Source: Mesorhizobium sp. WSM3862 (lineage in GTDB: Bacteria; Pseudomonadota; Alphaproteobacteria; Rhizobiales; Rhizobiaceae). Taken from it: a DNA stretch of 64,000 nucleotides. Below, piece after piece: positions 47,085 through 55,095 of this stretch. Position 1 is the first letter of the stretch. Every line of letters begins with the position of its first letter. The notes under the pieces were generated by a model. That model saw nothing but the letters and a program-made list of their open reading frames with translations. It did not search any database and had not been told where the DNA came from. The stretch spans positions 310,001 through 374,000 of the forward strand of contig NZ_NSGE01000004.1 in assembly GCF_002294985.1 (NCBI RefSeq), given 5' to 3'. The position numbers were made by a program, and so were the translations under genes.

Positions 47085-49157
47085 TCAGGCCTCGCCGATG
47101 TCGATGATGATGTTGCCGTCGGCGTCCGAACGCGCATGATCGCCGGGCTCAAGCACGGTGGTGGCGTCCATCTGCTCGAGGATCGCCGGTCCCTCGATTG
47201 TTGCGTCGAGCGGCAGCCTCTCGCGCGCATAGACCGGCGTGTCGTGCCAGCGCCCGCTGTACCAGACCGGCCGGATCTCGCGCCGCGCCTCCTCGAGCGC
47301 CGCCGCGCGTCCTGCCGGGTCGATCAGCTGAGACAGGTCGATCTGCGGCCGCACACCCGTCACCGAGGTGTTGAGGTTGACGAGATTGGCGCGGATCTCC
47401 GGCAGTTCGACCTTGAAACGCGCGAAATAGGCTTTTTCGAACAGCTGCTGCAGCGTCGTCCGTGAAACCGAGGATGACGGCAGCGGCACGTTGATGATGT
47501 GCGTCTGGCCGACGAATTGCATGTCGGCGGAGTGGGTGACGCGGATTGCATCGGGCTTCACCGCTTCCTTGCCGATCAGCGCCTCGCCTTCGTTTCGGTG
47601 CCGTTCCAACAACTCGCGAAGCTTTGCTTCGTCGAGGCTCGCTACCGGCTGGTTGACCGTATTGACGAAGTCGTGCCTGAGGTCGGCGACGACGCAGCCG
47701 AGCGCGTTGGTGATACCCGGGCGTGCCGGCACCACCACTTTCGGCAGGCCGAGTTCGCGGGCCAGCGCCGTCGCGTGCAGCGGCCCGGCGCCGCCAAAGG
47801 CGAACAGCGCGAAATCGCGCGGGTCGTGGCCGCGCGACACCGAAACCATGCGGATGGCGCCCGCCATCTTCATGTTGCCGAGCCTCAAGATGGCACCGGC
47901 CGCCTCGACGCCGGAAAGGCCCGTGTGCCTGCCGATTCTGTCCTCGAAGATTGCGGTGACGCGCTCGACAGTGACCGGATTGTCGACCGCAAGCAGCTTC
48001 TTCGGCGCCAGCCGCCCGAGCACCAGATTGGCATCCGTGATGGTGGGTTCCGTGCCGCCGCGCCCGTAGCAGATCGGGCCGGGATTGGCACCGGCGCTTT
48101 CCGGGCCGATCTGGATCAGGCCGGCGGCGTCGACTCGCGCGATCGAGCCGCCGCCGGCGCCGACGGTGTGCACCGCCACCATCGGCACATGGATCGGCAT
48201 CGCATATTCGATCTCGATCTCGTTCGAGACCGCGGGCTCGGCATTGCGGATCAGCGCCACGTCGGTCGAGGTGCCGCCCATATCGTAGGTCACCAGGTTG
48301 GCGAAGCCGGCGCGTTTTCCCGTATAGGCGGCGGCGATGACGCCGGAAGCCGGACCGGACATGACGGTCTTTGCCGATTCCTGCGTGACGAAGCGGGCCG
48401 AGATCATGCCGCCATTGCCGTTCATGATCAGGAAGTCGCGCGCATAACCTTTCGCCGCGAGCTCCTTGCGCAGCCGCTCGACATAGCGCTCCAGGATCGG
48501 CTGCACCGAGGCGTTGACCGCCGCCGTCACGCCGCGTTCGAATTCGCGCGCCTCCGAAAGCAGCGCATGGCCGGTCGTGATGTGGCCGTTCGGCCAGAGC
48601 TCCGCCGCGATCTCGGCCGCGCGCCGCTCGTGCGAGGGGTTGGCGTAGGAATGCAGGAAATGGATGACGAGCGACTCGCAGCCGGCGTCGAGCAGCTTTT
48701 TCACGGCATCGCGTATTTCGGCCGCGTCGAGCGGCAGGCGAACCGCGCCGGAGGCCTCGACGCGCTCCGAAACTTCAAGCCGCAGATCGCGCGGAATGAC
48801 CGGCACGAAGGTGCCCGTCATGCCATAGGCTTGCGGCCGCGTGCGCCGTCCAAGCTCGATCACGTCGCGGAAGCCGCGCGTCGTGATCATGCCGGTCCTG
48901 GCCAGCCGGCGCTCCAGCACGGCGTTTGTGGTGGTCGTCGTGCCGTGCACGATGAGGTCGATGCCCTCGACCGGAAAGCCGGTCGCGCCAAGTGCGGCGA
49001 CCACGCCAAAGGCCTGATTTTCTACAGTCGTCGGGGTCTTGGCGATGTGCACCTTGCCGCCGGCCTTGCCGTCGATCAGGAGCAGATCGGTGAAGGTTCC
49101 CCCGACATCGATGCCGGCAACCACGCTTCCCGCCGACGCCGAAAATTTCTCATTCAT
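47085..49157 (-). CDS. hyuA: hydantoinase A / oxoprolinase family protein
   Basis: A 690-residue ATP-binding subunit with the ASKHA-type fold: GIDVGGTFTD at residues 15-24, TYDMGGTSTDVALI near 291 and FGGAGPLHA near 464. It probably phosphorylates the lactam carbonyl so that HyuB can open the ring. It is the first gene of the minus-strand operon; the paired operator copy lies 79-100 bases before its start and 121 bases before the divergent fpr gene. A second ATG four bases inward is less likely. Confidence 0.92.
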   Translation of the reverse strand: MNEKFSASAGSVVAGIDVGGTFTDLLLIDGKAGGKVHIAKTPTTVENQAFGVVAALGATGFPVEGIDLIVHGTTTTTNAVLERRLARTGMITTRGFRDVIELGRRTRPQAYGMTGTFVPVIPRDLRLEVSERVEASGAVRLPLDAAEIRDAVKKLLDAGCESLVIHFLHSYANPSHERRAAEIAAELWPNGHITTGHALLSEAREFERGVTAAVNASVQPILERYVERLRKELAAKGYARDFLIMNGNGGMISARFVTQESAKTVMSGPASGVIAAAYTGKRAGFANLVTYDMGGTSTDVALIRNAEPAVSNEIEIEYAMPIHVPMVAVHTVGAGGGSIARVDAAGLIQIGPESAGANPGPICYGRGGTEPTITDANLVLGRLAPKKLLAVDNPVTVERVTAIFEDRIGRHTGLSGVEAAGAILRLGNMKMAGAIRMVSVSRGHDPRDFALFAFGGAGPLHATALARELGLPKVVVPARPGITNALGCVVADLRHDFVNTVNQPVASLDEAKLRELLERHRNEGEALIGKEAVKPDAIRVTHSADMQFVGQTHIINVPLPSSSVSRTTLQQLFEKAYFARFKVELPEIRANLVNLNTSVTGVRPQIDLSQLIDPAGRAAALEEARREIRPVWYSGRWHDTPVYARERLPLDATIEGPAILEQMDATTVLEPGDHARSDADGNIIIDIGEA

Positions 49158-49235
49158 TGCCGAAACCCGAAATGCCAGGACTACGGATATGCCTCGGTTT
49201 GGAAAGCCGTTTTACGCTGCCATCTTGACCTGAAG

Positions 49236-49257
49236 ATCATTTGTATACTAATAAATT
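49236..49257. promoter_or_regulatory. GTATAC-type operator (right copy)
   Basis: Core ATTTGTATACTAAT (49239-49252), symmetric except at the fourth position. It matches the left copy at 38234-38255 in 19 of 22 positions, with changes C/T, G/T and G/A. It lies in the divergent spacer between hyuA and fpr. TATACT inside it could be a -10 element, but no well-spaced -35 is seen on either strand. Confidence 0.7.
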
Positions 49258-49377
49258 CCGGACACAAGAGCTTACCGCTTGGCAGTGTGCAGAGAGCACG
49301 TCGGAACCTGACCGTTCGGGCGCGCATGAGAAAGTTTGGCGCCAGCGCCTCGCGTCCGCGCCGGAAAGTTGGGTTTG

Positions 49378-50205
49378 ATGAACACGACATCCGCGTTGAA
49401 CCTCGCCGGCGCAAAGCCGCTGCAGTTCCCGATCCCGGCCAATGTCTATGCCGAGACCGTGGTGTCGGTGAAGCACTACACCGACCGCCTGTTCTCGTTT
49501 CGCATCACCCGCCCGCAGTCGCTGCGCTTCCGCTCCGGCGAGTTCGTCATGATCGGGCTGCCCAATGCCGAGAAGCCGATCTTCCGCGCCTATTCCGTTG
49601 CCAGCCCCGCCTGGGACGACGAGCTCGAATTCTTCTCGATCAAGGTCCCGGACGGTCCTCTGACCTCCGAGTTGCAGAAGATTGAGGTCGGCGACACCGT
49701 CATCATGCGCCAGAAGTCGACCGGCACGCTGGTGCTCGACGCGCTGACGCCTGCAAAGCGCGTGTTCATGATCTCGACCGGCACCGGCATCGCGCCTTTC
49801 GCCAGCCTGCTGCGCGACCCCGACACCTATGAGAAGTTCGATCAGGTGATCCTCACCCACACCTGCCGCGACAACGCCGAGCTCACCTACGGCCAGGAAC
49901 TGGTGGCTGCGCTCGAGACCGATCCGCTGATCGGCGAGCTGACCGGCGGGCGTGTCACGCTCTACAATTCGACGACCCGCGAGGAGTCGGCGCGCATGGG
50001 CCGGATCACGGCCCTGATCGGCTCGGGCAAGTTTTACTCCGACCTCGGCATCGACAAGCTCAATCCCGAGACCGACCGCATCATGATCTGCGGCTCGATG
50101 CACATGCTGAAGGACGTCAAGGAGCTCGCCGAAAGCCTCGGCTTCGAGGAGGGCTCGCTCAGCCATCCCGCCAGCTTCGTCGTCGAGCGCGCCTTCGTCG
50201 GCTGA
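49378..50205 (+). CDS. fpr: ferredoxin-NADP reductase
   Basis: A 275-residue FAD enzyme exchanging electrons between NADPH and ferredoxin or flavodoxin. It has the FAD motif RAYSVASP near residue 80, the NADPH-binding ISTGTGIAPF near 140, MICGSMHMLKDV near 238 and the C-terminal VVERAFVG typical of bacterial Fpr. It is a housekeeping and oxidative-stress enzyme in general. Its position facing hyuA across the shared operator suggests a possible role in feeding reduced ferredoxin to the Hnr-like reductase. ATG 49378 begins the conserved part. Confidence 0.93.
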   Translation: MNTTSALNLAGAKPLQFPIPANVYAETVVSVKHYTDRLFSFRITRPQSLRFRSGEFVMIGLPNAEKPIFRAYSVASPAWDDELEFFSIKVPDGPLTSELQKIEVGDTVIMRQKSTGTLVLDALTPAKRVFMISTGTGIAPFASLLRDPDTYEKFDQVILTHTCRDNAELTYGQELVAALETDPLIGELTGGRVTLYNSTTREESARMGRITALIGSGKFYSDLGIDKLNPETDRIMICGSMHMLKDVKELAESLGFEEGSLSHPASFVVERAFVG

Positions 50206-50219
50206 GGCATCTCCCAGTG

Positions 50220-50239
50220 TTTTGACCATGCGGTCAAAA
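50220..50239. promoter_or_regulatory. RutR-like palindrome upstream of deoC
   Basis: TTTTGACC-ATGC-GGTCAAAA is a perfect 8-bp inverted repeat. Its core TTGACCATGCGGTCAA differs at one position from the E. coli RutR consensus TTGACCAnnTGGTCAA. It starts 15 bases after fpr and ends 107 bases before deoC. It could also act as a weak stem-loop after fpr. RutR is a TetR-family sensor of uracil and thymine, so control of deoC would make sense. Confidence 0.6.
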
Positions 50240-50345
50240 ATCTACTGCTTTTGCCGCCTTTTTCCGCTATGAGCCACTGAAGGACTCGTGAAGGACAACT
50301 TCGCGGGCTATCTTCGGTGCACGTCGCTGAATGAAAGGGCAGGAG

Positions 50346-51395
50346 ATGAGCAGCACCATCCGCGAGGCCGGCGCAGGCGCGTCCAAGATCATGCCGCTGC
50401 CGGCGCGTGCCGCCGCCAACACGCCGATGCCGCTGGAGCACGGCATTGCCCGCAATCCTGGCATGAAGCTGGACCTCGGCTTCCTCGAATCCGTGCGCAG
50501 CGTCAACCGCTCGGCGCTGGAGCGCCGCGTCGCCACCCTCACCAAGCGGCGCTCGATCAAGGCCGACAACCAGGCCGCTTGGCTGCTGCGCGCGATCGCC
50601 TGCATGGACCTGACCACGCTGAATTCCAACGACACCGACGAGCGTGTGCGCCGGCTCTGCGCCAAAGCGATCAATCCGCTGCGCCGGGATATCGTCGAGG
50701 GCCTCGGCATCGCCGACGAAACGATCCGCCCCGCGGCGGTTTGTGTTTACCATCCCTTCGTGGCCACGGCCGTGGATGCGGTGCGTGGCACAGGCATCCA
50801 TGTCGCGGCCGTCTCCACAGCGTTCCCGCACGGCCTTGCGCCGCTCTCGACCCGCCTGCAGGAGATCGAGGCCTCGGTGAAGGACGGGGCCGACGAGATC
50901 GACGTCGTCATCCCGCGCGGGCTGGTTTACGGCGCCAAATGGCGCGAACTGTTCAACGAGATCGTCGCCATGCGCGCCGCCTGCGGCGAAGCCCATCTCA
51001 AGGTCATCCTAGGCACGGGCGATCTCGCCACCCTGCGCAACGTCATGCTGGCCTCGATGGTGGCGATGATGGCGGGCGCCGATTTCATAAAAACCTCGAC
51101 CGGCAAGGAAAGCGTCAACGCCACGCTTCCCGTCGGGCTTGCGATGGTGCGCGCCATCCGCGCCTATTTCGAGGAGACCGGCTATCTGATCGGCTTCAAG
51201 CCGGCGGGCGGCATTTCCACCGCGAAGGTCTCGCTCGACTGGCTGGTGCTGATGAAGGAAGAGCTTGGCCGGCCCTGGCTCGAGCCGCAGCTGTTCCGCT
51301 TCGGCGCCTCCAGCCTGCTCACCGACATCGAGCGCCAGCTCGAACATCATTTGACCGGCCACTATTCGGCCAACCATCGCCACGCGATGGCGTGA
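50346..51395 (+). CDS. deoC: deoxyribose-phosphate aldolase
   Basis: Class I aldolase cleaving 2-deoxyribose 5-phosphate to acetaldehyde and glyceraldehyde 3-phosphate. The 349-residue protein is longer than the E. coli enzyme, as in the long DeoC type, with about 90 extra N-terminal residues. The Schiff-base lysine is in DFIKTSTGK; the AVSTAFPHG and VIPRG segments are conserved. ATG 50346 or ATG 50331 may be used; the former has GAAAGGG upstream. It is followed by an aldehyde dehydrogenase that could oxidise the product acetaldehyde. Confidence 0.94.
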   Translation: MSSTIREAGAGASKIMPLPARAAANTPMPLEHGIARNPGMKLDLGFLESVRSVNRSALERRVATLTKRRSIKADNQAAWLLRAIACMDLTTLNSNDTDERVRRLCAKAINPLRRDIVEGLGIADETIRPAAVCVYHPFVATAVDAVRGTGIHVAAVSTAFPHGLAPLSTRLQEIEASVKDGADEIDVVIPRGLVYGAKWRELFNEIVAMRAACGEAHLKVILGTGDLATLRNVMLASMVAMMAGADFIKTSTGKESVNATLPVGLAMVRAIRAYFEETGYLIGFKPAGGISTAKVSLDWLVLMKEELGRPWLEPQLFRFGASSLLTDIERQLEHHLTGHYSANHRHAMA

Positions 51396-51399
51396 GCCA

Positions 51400-51555
51400 C
51401 CCCCCTCCCCCTTGCGGGGAGGGTCGCCGCGAAGCGGCGGGGTGGGGGTCGAAAAACAAATCTGCCTGATCCATGCACCAGACCATCAGCCATTCACCCC
51501 CACCGCGATCGGCTTCGCCGATCGGCCCTCCCCACAAGGGGAAGGGTAAAGGAGC
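51400..51555. repeat. inverted pair of rhizobial palindromic repeats
   Basis: Left copy: CCCTCCCCCTTGCGGGGAGGG, shown by arms CCCTCCCC and GGGGAGGG, then CGCCGCGAAGCGGCG and GGTGGGGGT. Right copy is the same order on the other strand: ACCCCCACC, CGATCGGCTTCGCCGATCG, then CCCTCCCC-ACAA-GGGGAAGGG. About 60 bases lie between. The whole can form a long hairpin of hairpins between deoC and the aldehyde dehydrogenase gene. Confidence 0.7.
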
Positions 51556-51561
51556 GACCCC

Positions 51562-53937
51562 ATGAACATCCTCGAACGCTATCGCGCCATGGAGTACGGC
51601 CCGGCGCCGGAAGCCCGCAACGAGGCCGACGCCTGGCTCGCCGGCCGCGATTTCTCCAGGGCGCTGTTCATCGACGGCGCCTGGAAGGCGGCGGCAAGCG
51701 GCAAGACTTTCGATACCAGCGAGCCGTCCTCCGGCAACCTGCTGGCGAAGATCTCGGATGCCGGCGCCGGCGACATCGACGCCGCGGTTGCGGCGGCCAC
51801 AAAGGCGCTGCCGAAATGGTCGGCATCATCGGGCTACGCCAGAGCGAAAGCGCTCTATGCCATCGGCCGCGCCATGCAGCGCCATCAGCGCCTGTTCGCA
51901 GTGTTGGAATCGGTCGACAACGGTAAGCCGATCCGCGAGAGCCGCGACATCGACGTGCCGCTGGCCATCCGCCACTTCATCCATCATGCCGGCTGGGCGC
52001 AGACGCTCGAGAAGGATTTTCCCGGCCACAAGCCGGTCGGCGTCGTCGGCCAGGTCATTCCGTGGAACTTCCCGCTGCTGATGCTGGCCTGGAAGATCGC
52101 GCCCGCGCTCGCGGCCGGCTGTACGGTGGTGCTGAAGCCGGCCGAATTCACGCCGCTCACCGCCATACTGTTCGCCGAGATCTGCGAGCGCGCCGGCGTG
52201 CCGAAAGGCGTCGTCAACATCGTTCAGGGCGGACCGGAGGCGGGTGCCGCCATCGTCAACCATCCGGGCGTGCAGAAGATCGCCTTCACCGGTTCCTCCG
52301 AGGTCGGCAAGATCATCCGCAAGGCAACCGCCGGATCGGGCAAGAAGCTGTCGCTGGAGCTCGGCGGCAAATCGGCCTTCGTCGTTTTCGAGGATGCCGA
52401 CCTCGACAGCGCCGTCGAGGGACTGGTCGACGGCATTTGGTTCAACCAGGGCCAGGTCTGCTGCGCCGGCTCGCGGCTCCTGGTGCAGGAAGGCATCGCG
52501 GAGGCCTTCATCGCCAAGGTCAAGGTCAGGATGAGCCGCCTGCGGGTCGGCAGCCCGCTCGACAAGAACACCGACATCGGGCCGCTGGTCGACCGCACGC
52601 AGCTCGACCGCGTCAAGGGCCTGATCGCCGAGGGCGCCAGGCAGGGCGCCACTTGCTGGCAGCCGGACGCTGCCTTGCCGACGACGGGCTACTATCACTT
52701 GCCGACGCTCGCCACCTCTGTTTCGCCGGCTAATATCCTGGCGCAGGAGGAGGTGTTCGGGCCGGTGCTGGCGACAATGAGCTTCCGCAACACCGAGGAG
52801 GCGGTCGAGCTGGCCAACAACACGCGTTACGGTCTCGCCGCTTCGGTGTGGAGCGAGAACGTCAATCTCGCTTTGCATGTCGCGCCGCAATTGAAGGCGG
52901 GCGTCGTCTGGGTCAACGGCACCAACATGTTCGATGCGGCCTGCGGCTTCGGCGGCTATCGCGAAAGCGGCTTCGGTCGCGAAGGCGGACGCGAAGGCAT
53001 GTTCGAATATCTTGCCGCCAAGCTGCCGGTCGGCCCCGCCATCAAGCCGGCCGCAGTCGGCTCAGCGCAGGTCGTCGAGCAGGCTGACGGTATGGCCATC
53101 GACCGCACGGCAAAGCTGTTCATCGGCGGCAAGCAGGTGCGTCCGGACGGCAACTACGCGCTGGCCGTCGCCACCGCCAAGGGCAAGCTTGCCGGCGAAG
53201 TCGGTCTTGGCAACCGCAAGGATATCCGCGACGCGGTCGCCGCCGCGCGCGCCTGCAAGGCCTGGCCGGACGCGACGGCCTTCAACCGCAGCCAGGTGCT
53301 CTACTACTTCGCGGAAAACCTTTCGGGCCGTGCTGATGAGTTCGCTGCACGCCTTGTCCAACTCACCGGCGTGACGGCGAAGGCAGCGCGCGAGGAGGTA
53401 GAGCAGTCCATCGAGCGGCTGTTCCTCTATGCCGGCCTCACCGACAAGTTCGAGGGCCGCGTCCACCAGCCGCCGGCCCGCGCCGTGACGCTTGCGCTGC
53501 ACGAGCCTGTCGGCGTCGTCGGCATCGTTGCGCCGGACAATCAGCCGCTCCTCAACTTCGTCTCGCTGGTGGCGCCGGCGCTCGCCATGGGCAACGCCGT
53601 GGTGGCCGTGCCGTCCGAGCGTCACCCGCTTTTAGCCACGGATCTCTACCAGATCATCGAATATTCCGACATTCCGGCCGGCGCCATCAATATCGTCACC
53701 GGCCGCAGCGCCGAGCTCTGCGGCGTTCTGGCCAAGCACGACGACGTCGATGGGCTCTGGGTGTTTGCCGATGCCGACACCTGCGCCAAGGCGGAGGTCG
53801 ATTCCATCGGCAACCTCAAGCGCGTCTGGACCGGCAATGGCCGCAGCCTCGACTGGACATCGAGCGAGGCGGCTGGCGAGGCCGTCCTGCGCCGCGCCAT
53901 CGAGGTCAAGAACGTCTGGGTGCCTTACGGCGACTAA
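51562..53937 (+). CDS. two-domain aldehyde dehydrogenase, ALDH16 type
   Basis: A 791-residue protein with two ALDH-like domains. The first (about residues 30-490) is complete: IPWNFPLLMLAWKIAPALAA, the catalytic glutamate in LELGGKSAFV and the catalytic cysteine in NQGQVCCAGSRLL. The second (about 510-790) keeps the NAD-domain-like VGIVAPDNQPLLNFVSLVAPAL but shows no equivalent cysteine segment, as in the ALDH16 family, where that domain is non-catalytic. With deoC directly upstream it probably oxidises acetaldehyde to acetate. ATG 51562 follows AAAGGAG. Confidence 0.9.
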   Translation: MNILERYRAMEYGPAPEARNEADAWLAGRDFSRALFIDGAWKAAASGKTFDTSEPSSGNLLAKISDAGAGDIDAAVAAATKALPKWSASSGYARAKALYAIGRAMQRHQRLFAVLESVDNGKPIRESRDIDVPLAIRHFIHHAGWAQTLEKDFPGHKPVGVVGQVIPWNFPLLMLAWKIAPALAAGCTVVLKPAEFTPLTAILFAEICERAGVPKGVVNIVQGGPEAGAAIVNHPGVQKIAFTGSSEVGKIIRKATAGSGKKLSLELGGKSAFVVFEDADLDSAVEGLVDGIWFNQGQVCCAGSRLLVQEGIAEAFIAKVKVRMSRLRVGSPLDKNTDIGPLVDRTQLDRVKGLIAEGARQGATCWQPDAALPTTGYYHLPTLATSVSPANILAQEEVFGPVLATMSFRNTEEAVELANNTRYGLAASVWSENVNLALHVAPQLKAGVVWVNGTNMFDAACGFGGYRESGFGREGGREGMFEYLAAKLPVGPAIKPAAVGSAQVVEQADGMAIDRTAKLFIGGKQVRPDGNYALAVATAKGKLAGEVGLGNRKDIRDAVAAARACKAWPDATAFNRSQVLYYFAENLSGRADEFAARLVQLTGVTAKAAREEVEQSIERLFLYAGLTDKFEGRVHQPPARAVTLALHEPVGVVGIVAPDNQPLLNFVSLVAPALAMGNAVVAVPSERHPLLATDLYQIIEYSDIPAGAINIVTGRSAELCGVLAKHDDVDGLWVFADADTCAKAEVDSIGNLKRVWTGNGRSLDWTSSEAAGEAVLRRAIEVKNVWVPYGD

Positions 53938-53971
53938 GCGCGTTCCAGACCGGGTCTGGTTTGACGACACT

Positions 53972-53994
53972 CGCGCCGCAAATTCGGCGCGTTT
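53972..53994 (+). terminator. stem-loop after the aldehyde dehydrogenase gene
   Basis: CGCGCCG-CAAATT-CGGCGCG followed by TTTG, 35 bases after the stop. The stem is perfect but the T-run has only three bases, so termination may be partial. A smaller dyad, CCAGA-CCGGG-TCTGG, precedes it at 53945-53959. Confidence 0.5.
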
Positions 53995-54124
53995 GCCGCA
54001 GGCTTCGAGGCTTGACGCATCGGCATGTGTTCTTTAACCAGAAAAAACAATTGGCCTGCGGAATAGCGGTCAGGCTCGCCTGGCACATTGCATCCAAAGA
54101 AAGCTTGCGACACCGGAGGGAAGC

Positions 54125-54856
54125 ATGGCGGATCTGGCAGGCAAAGTGGTCGTCATCACCGCGGCGGCGCAAGGCATTGGGCGGGCGAGCGCGCTGGCTT
54201 TCGCCAAGGCCGGCGCCACCGTTCATGCCACCGACATCAACGAGCAGCTTTTGGCCGAACTCGGCAAGACTTCCGGCATAAAAACCCGCAAGCTCGACGT
54301 GCTCGATGACGCGGCCGTCACATCGGCCTTCGCCGAGATCGGCACGGTCGATGTTCTGTTCAATTGCGCCGGCTTCGTCCATTCGGGGTCGATCCTCGAA
54401 ATGACGGATGCCGATCTCGACTTCGCCCTGAATCTCAATGTCCGCTCTATGATCCGCACCATCCGCGCCGTGCTGCCCGGCATGCTGGAGCGCGGCGACG
54501 GCTCGATCATCAACATGGCATCGCTGGCAAGTTCGCAGAAGGGCGTGCCGAACCGTTTCGTCTACGGCCTGACCAAGGCGGCGGTCGTCGGCCTCACCAA
54601 GGCGGTGGCCGCCGACTATGTGGCTGAGGGCATCCGCTGCAACGCCATCTGTCCGGGCACGGTCGAAAGCCCGTCGCTGCAGGACCGCATGCATGCGCAG
54701 GGCGATTATGAGGCGGCGCGCGCCGCCTTCATCGCCCGCCAGCCGATGGGAAGGCTGGGCACGCCGGAAGAAATCGCCGATCTCGCCGTCTATCTGGCGG
54801 GCGCCACCTACACTTCGGGGCAGGCCTACAATATTGATGGCGGCTGGTCGATCTGA
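54125..54856 (+). CDS. SDR oxidoreductase (2-keto-3-deoxy-L-fuconate dehydrogenase / BDH2-like)
   Basis: A 243-residue short-chain dehydrogenase. Cofactor loop TAAAQGIGRA near residues 12-21, D37 for NAD preference, N-C-A-G near 83, catalytic S at about 131, Y-x3-K in YGLTKAAV and the end YNIDGGWSI. It resembles the DHRS6/BDH2 group, which includes 2-keto-3-deoxy-L-fuconate dehydrogenases. The FAH-family gene 239 bases downstream fits the next step of that L-fuconate pathway, in which the diketo acid is split. GGAGGGAAGC precedes the ATG. Hydroxybutyrate dehydrogenase is the main alternative. Confidence 0.85.
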   Translation: MADLAGKVVVITAAAQGIGRASALAFAKAGATVHATDINEQLLAELGKTSGIKTRKLDVLDDAAVTSAFAEIGTVDVLFNCAGFVHSGSILEMTDADLDFALNLNVRSMIRTIRAVLPGMLERGDGSIINMASLASSQKGVPNRFVYGLTKAAVVGLTKAVAADYVAEGIRCNAICPGTVESPSLQDRMHAQGDYEAARAAFIARQPMGRLGTPEEIADLAVYLAGATYTSGQAYNIDGGWSI

Positions 54857-54960
54857 CGCCCGTTTCGAAAATTGGGGGCGGTTCGCAGTGGTAGTGGGCG
54901 AACAGGAAGATCGGATCGGGTCTACGCGTTCATCGGAAGCATCGAAAAGTCTGAAAAATC

Positions 54961-55010
54961 CAGCCTGCCGACCGACTGCGCGGAGTCCGCGCTTGCGGGG
55001 TACCAGGCTG
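54961..55010 (+). other. structured spacer between SDR and FAH genes
   Basis: CAGCCTG (54961-54967) pairs with CAGGCTG (55004-55010) and encloses GCGCGGA-G-TCCGCGC (54978-54992). The nested dyads lie 86 bases before the FAH start and could be a structured leader or a repeat remnant. Confidence 0.4.
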
Positions 55011-55095
55011 ATGGCTAGGGTCCGCCCGATTTTCGCATGAGGTCGTGGCGGAAAGTTTTGCGAATCGGTCTTTGGCCGCAAGGTGGAGAGAAAAG

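Noticed and set aside
49225-49249. Promoter TTGACC ... TATACT before fpr
   Set aside because: The spacing is only 13 bases; the TATACT is better explained as part of the operator.
47499-49685. 728-codon plus-strand frame opposite hyuA, running into fpr
   Set aside because: Antisense shadow; it crosses the divergent spacer and operator and has no start signal.
50220-50240. Rho-independent terminator after fpr
   Set aside because: The hairpin is AT-rich and followed by AATCTACTG rather than a T-run; its match to the RutR consensus is a better explanation, though both are possible.
53938-54124. A small gene in the spacer before the SDR
   Set aside because: No frame with a start and ribosome binding site gives a convincing protein; only hairpins are seen.
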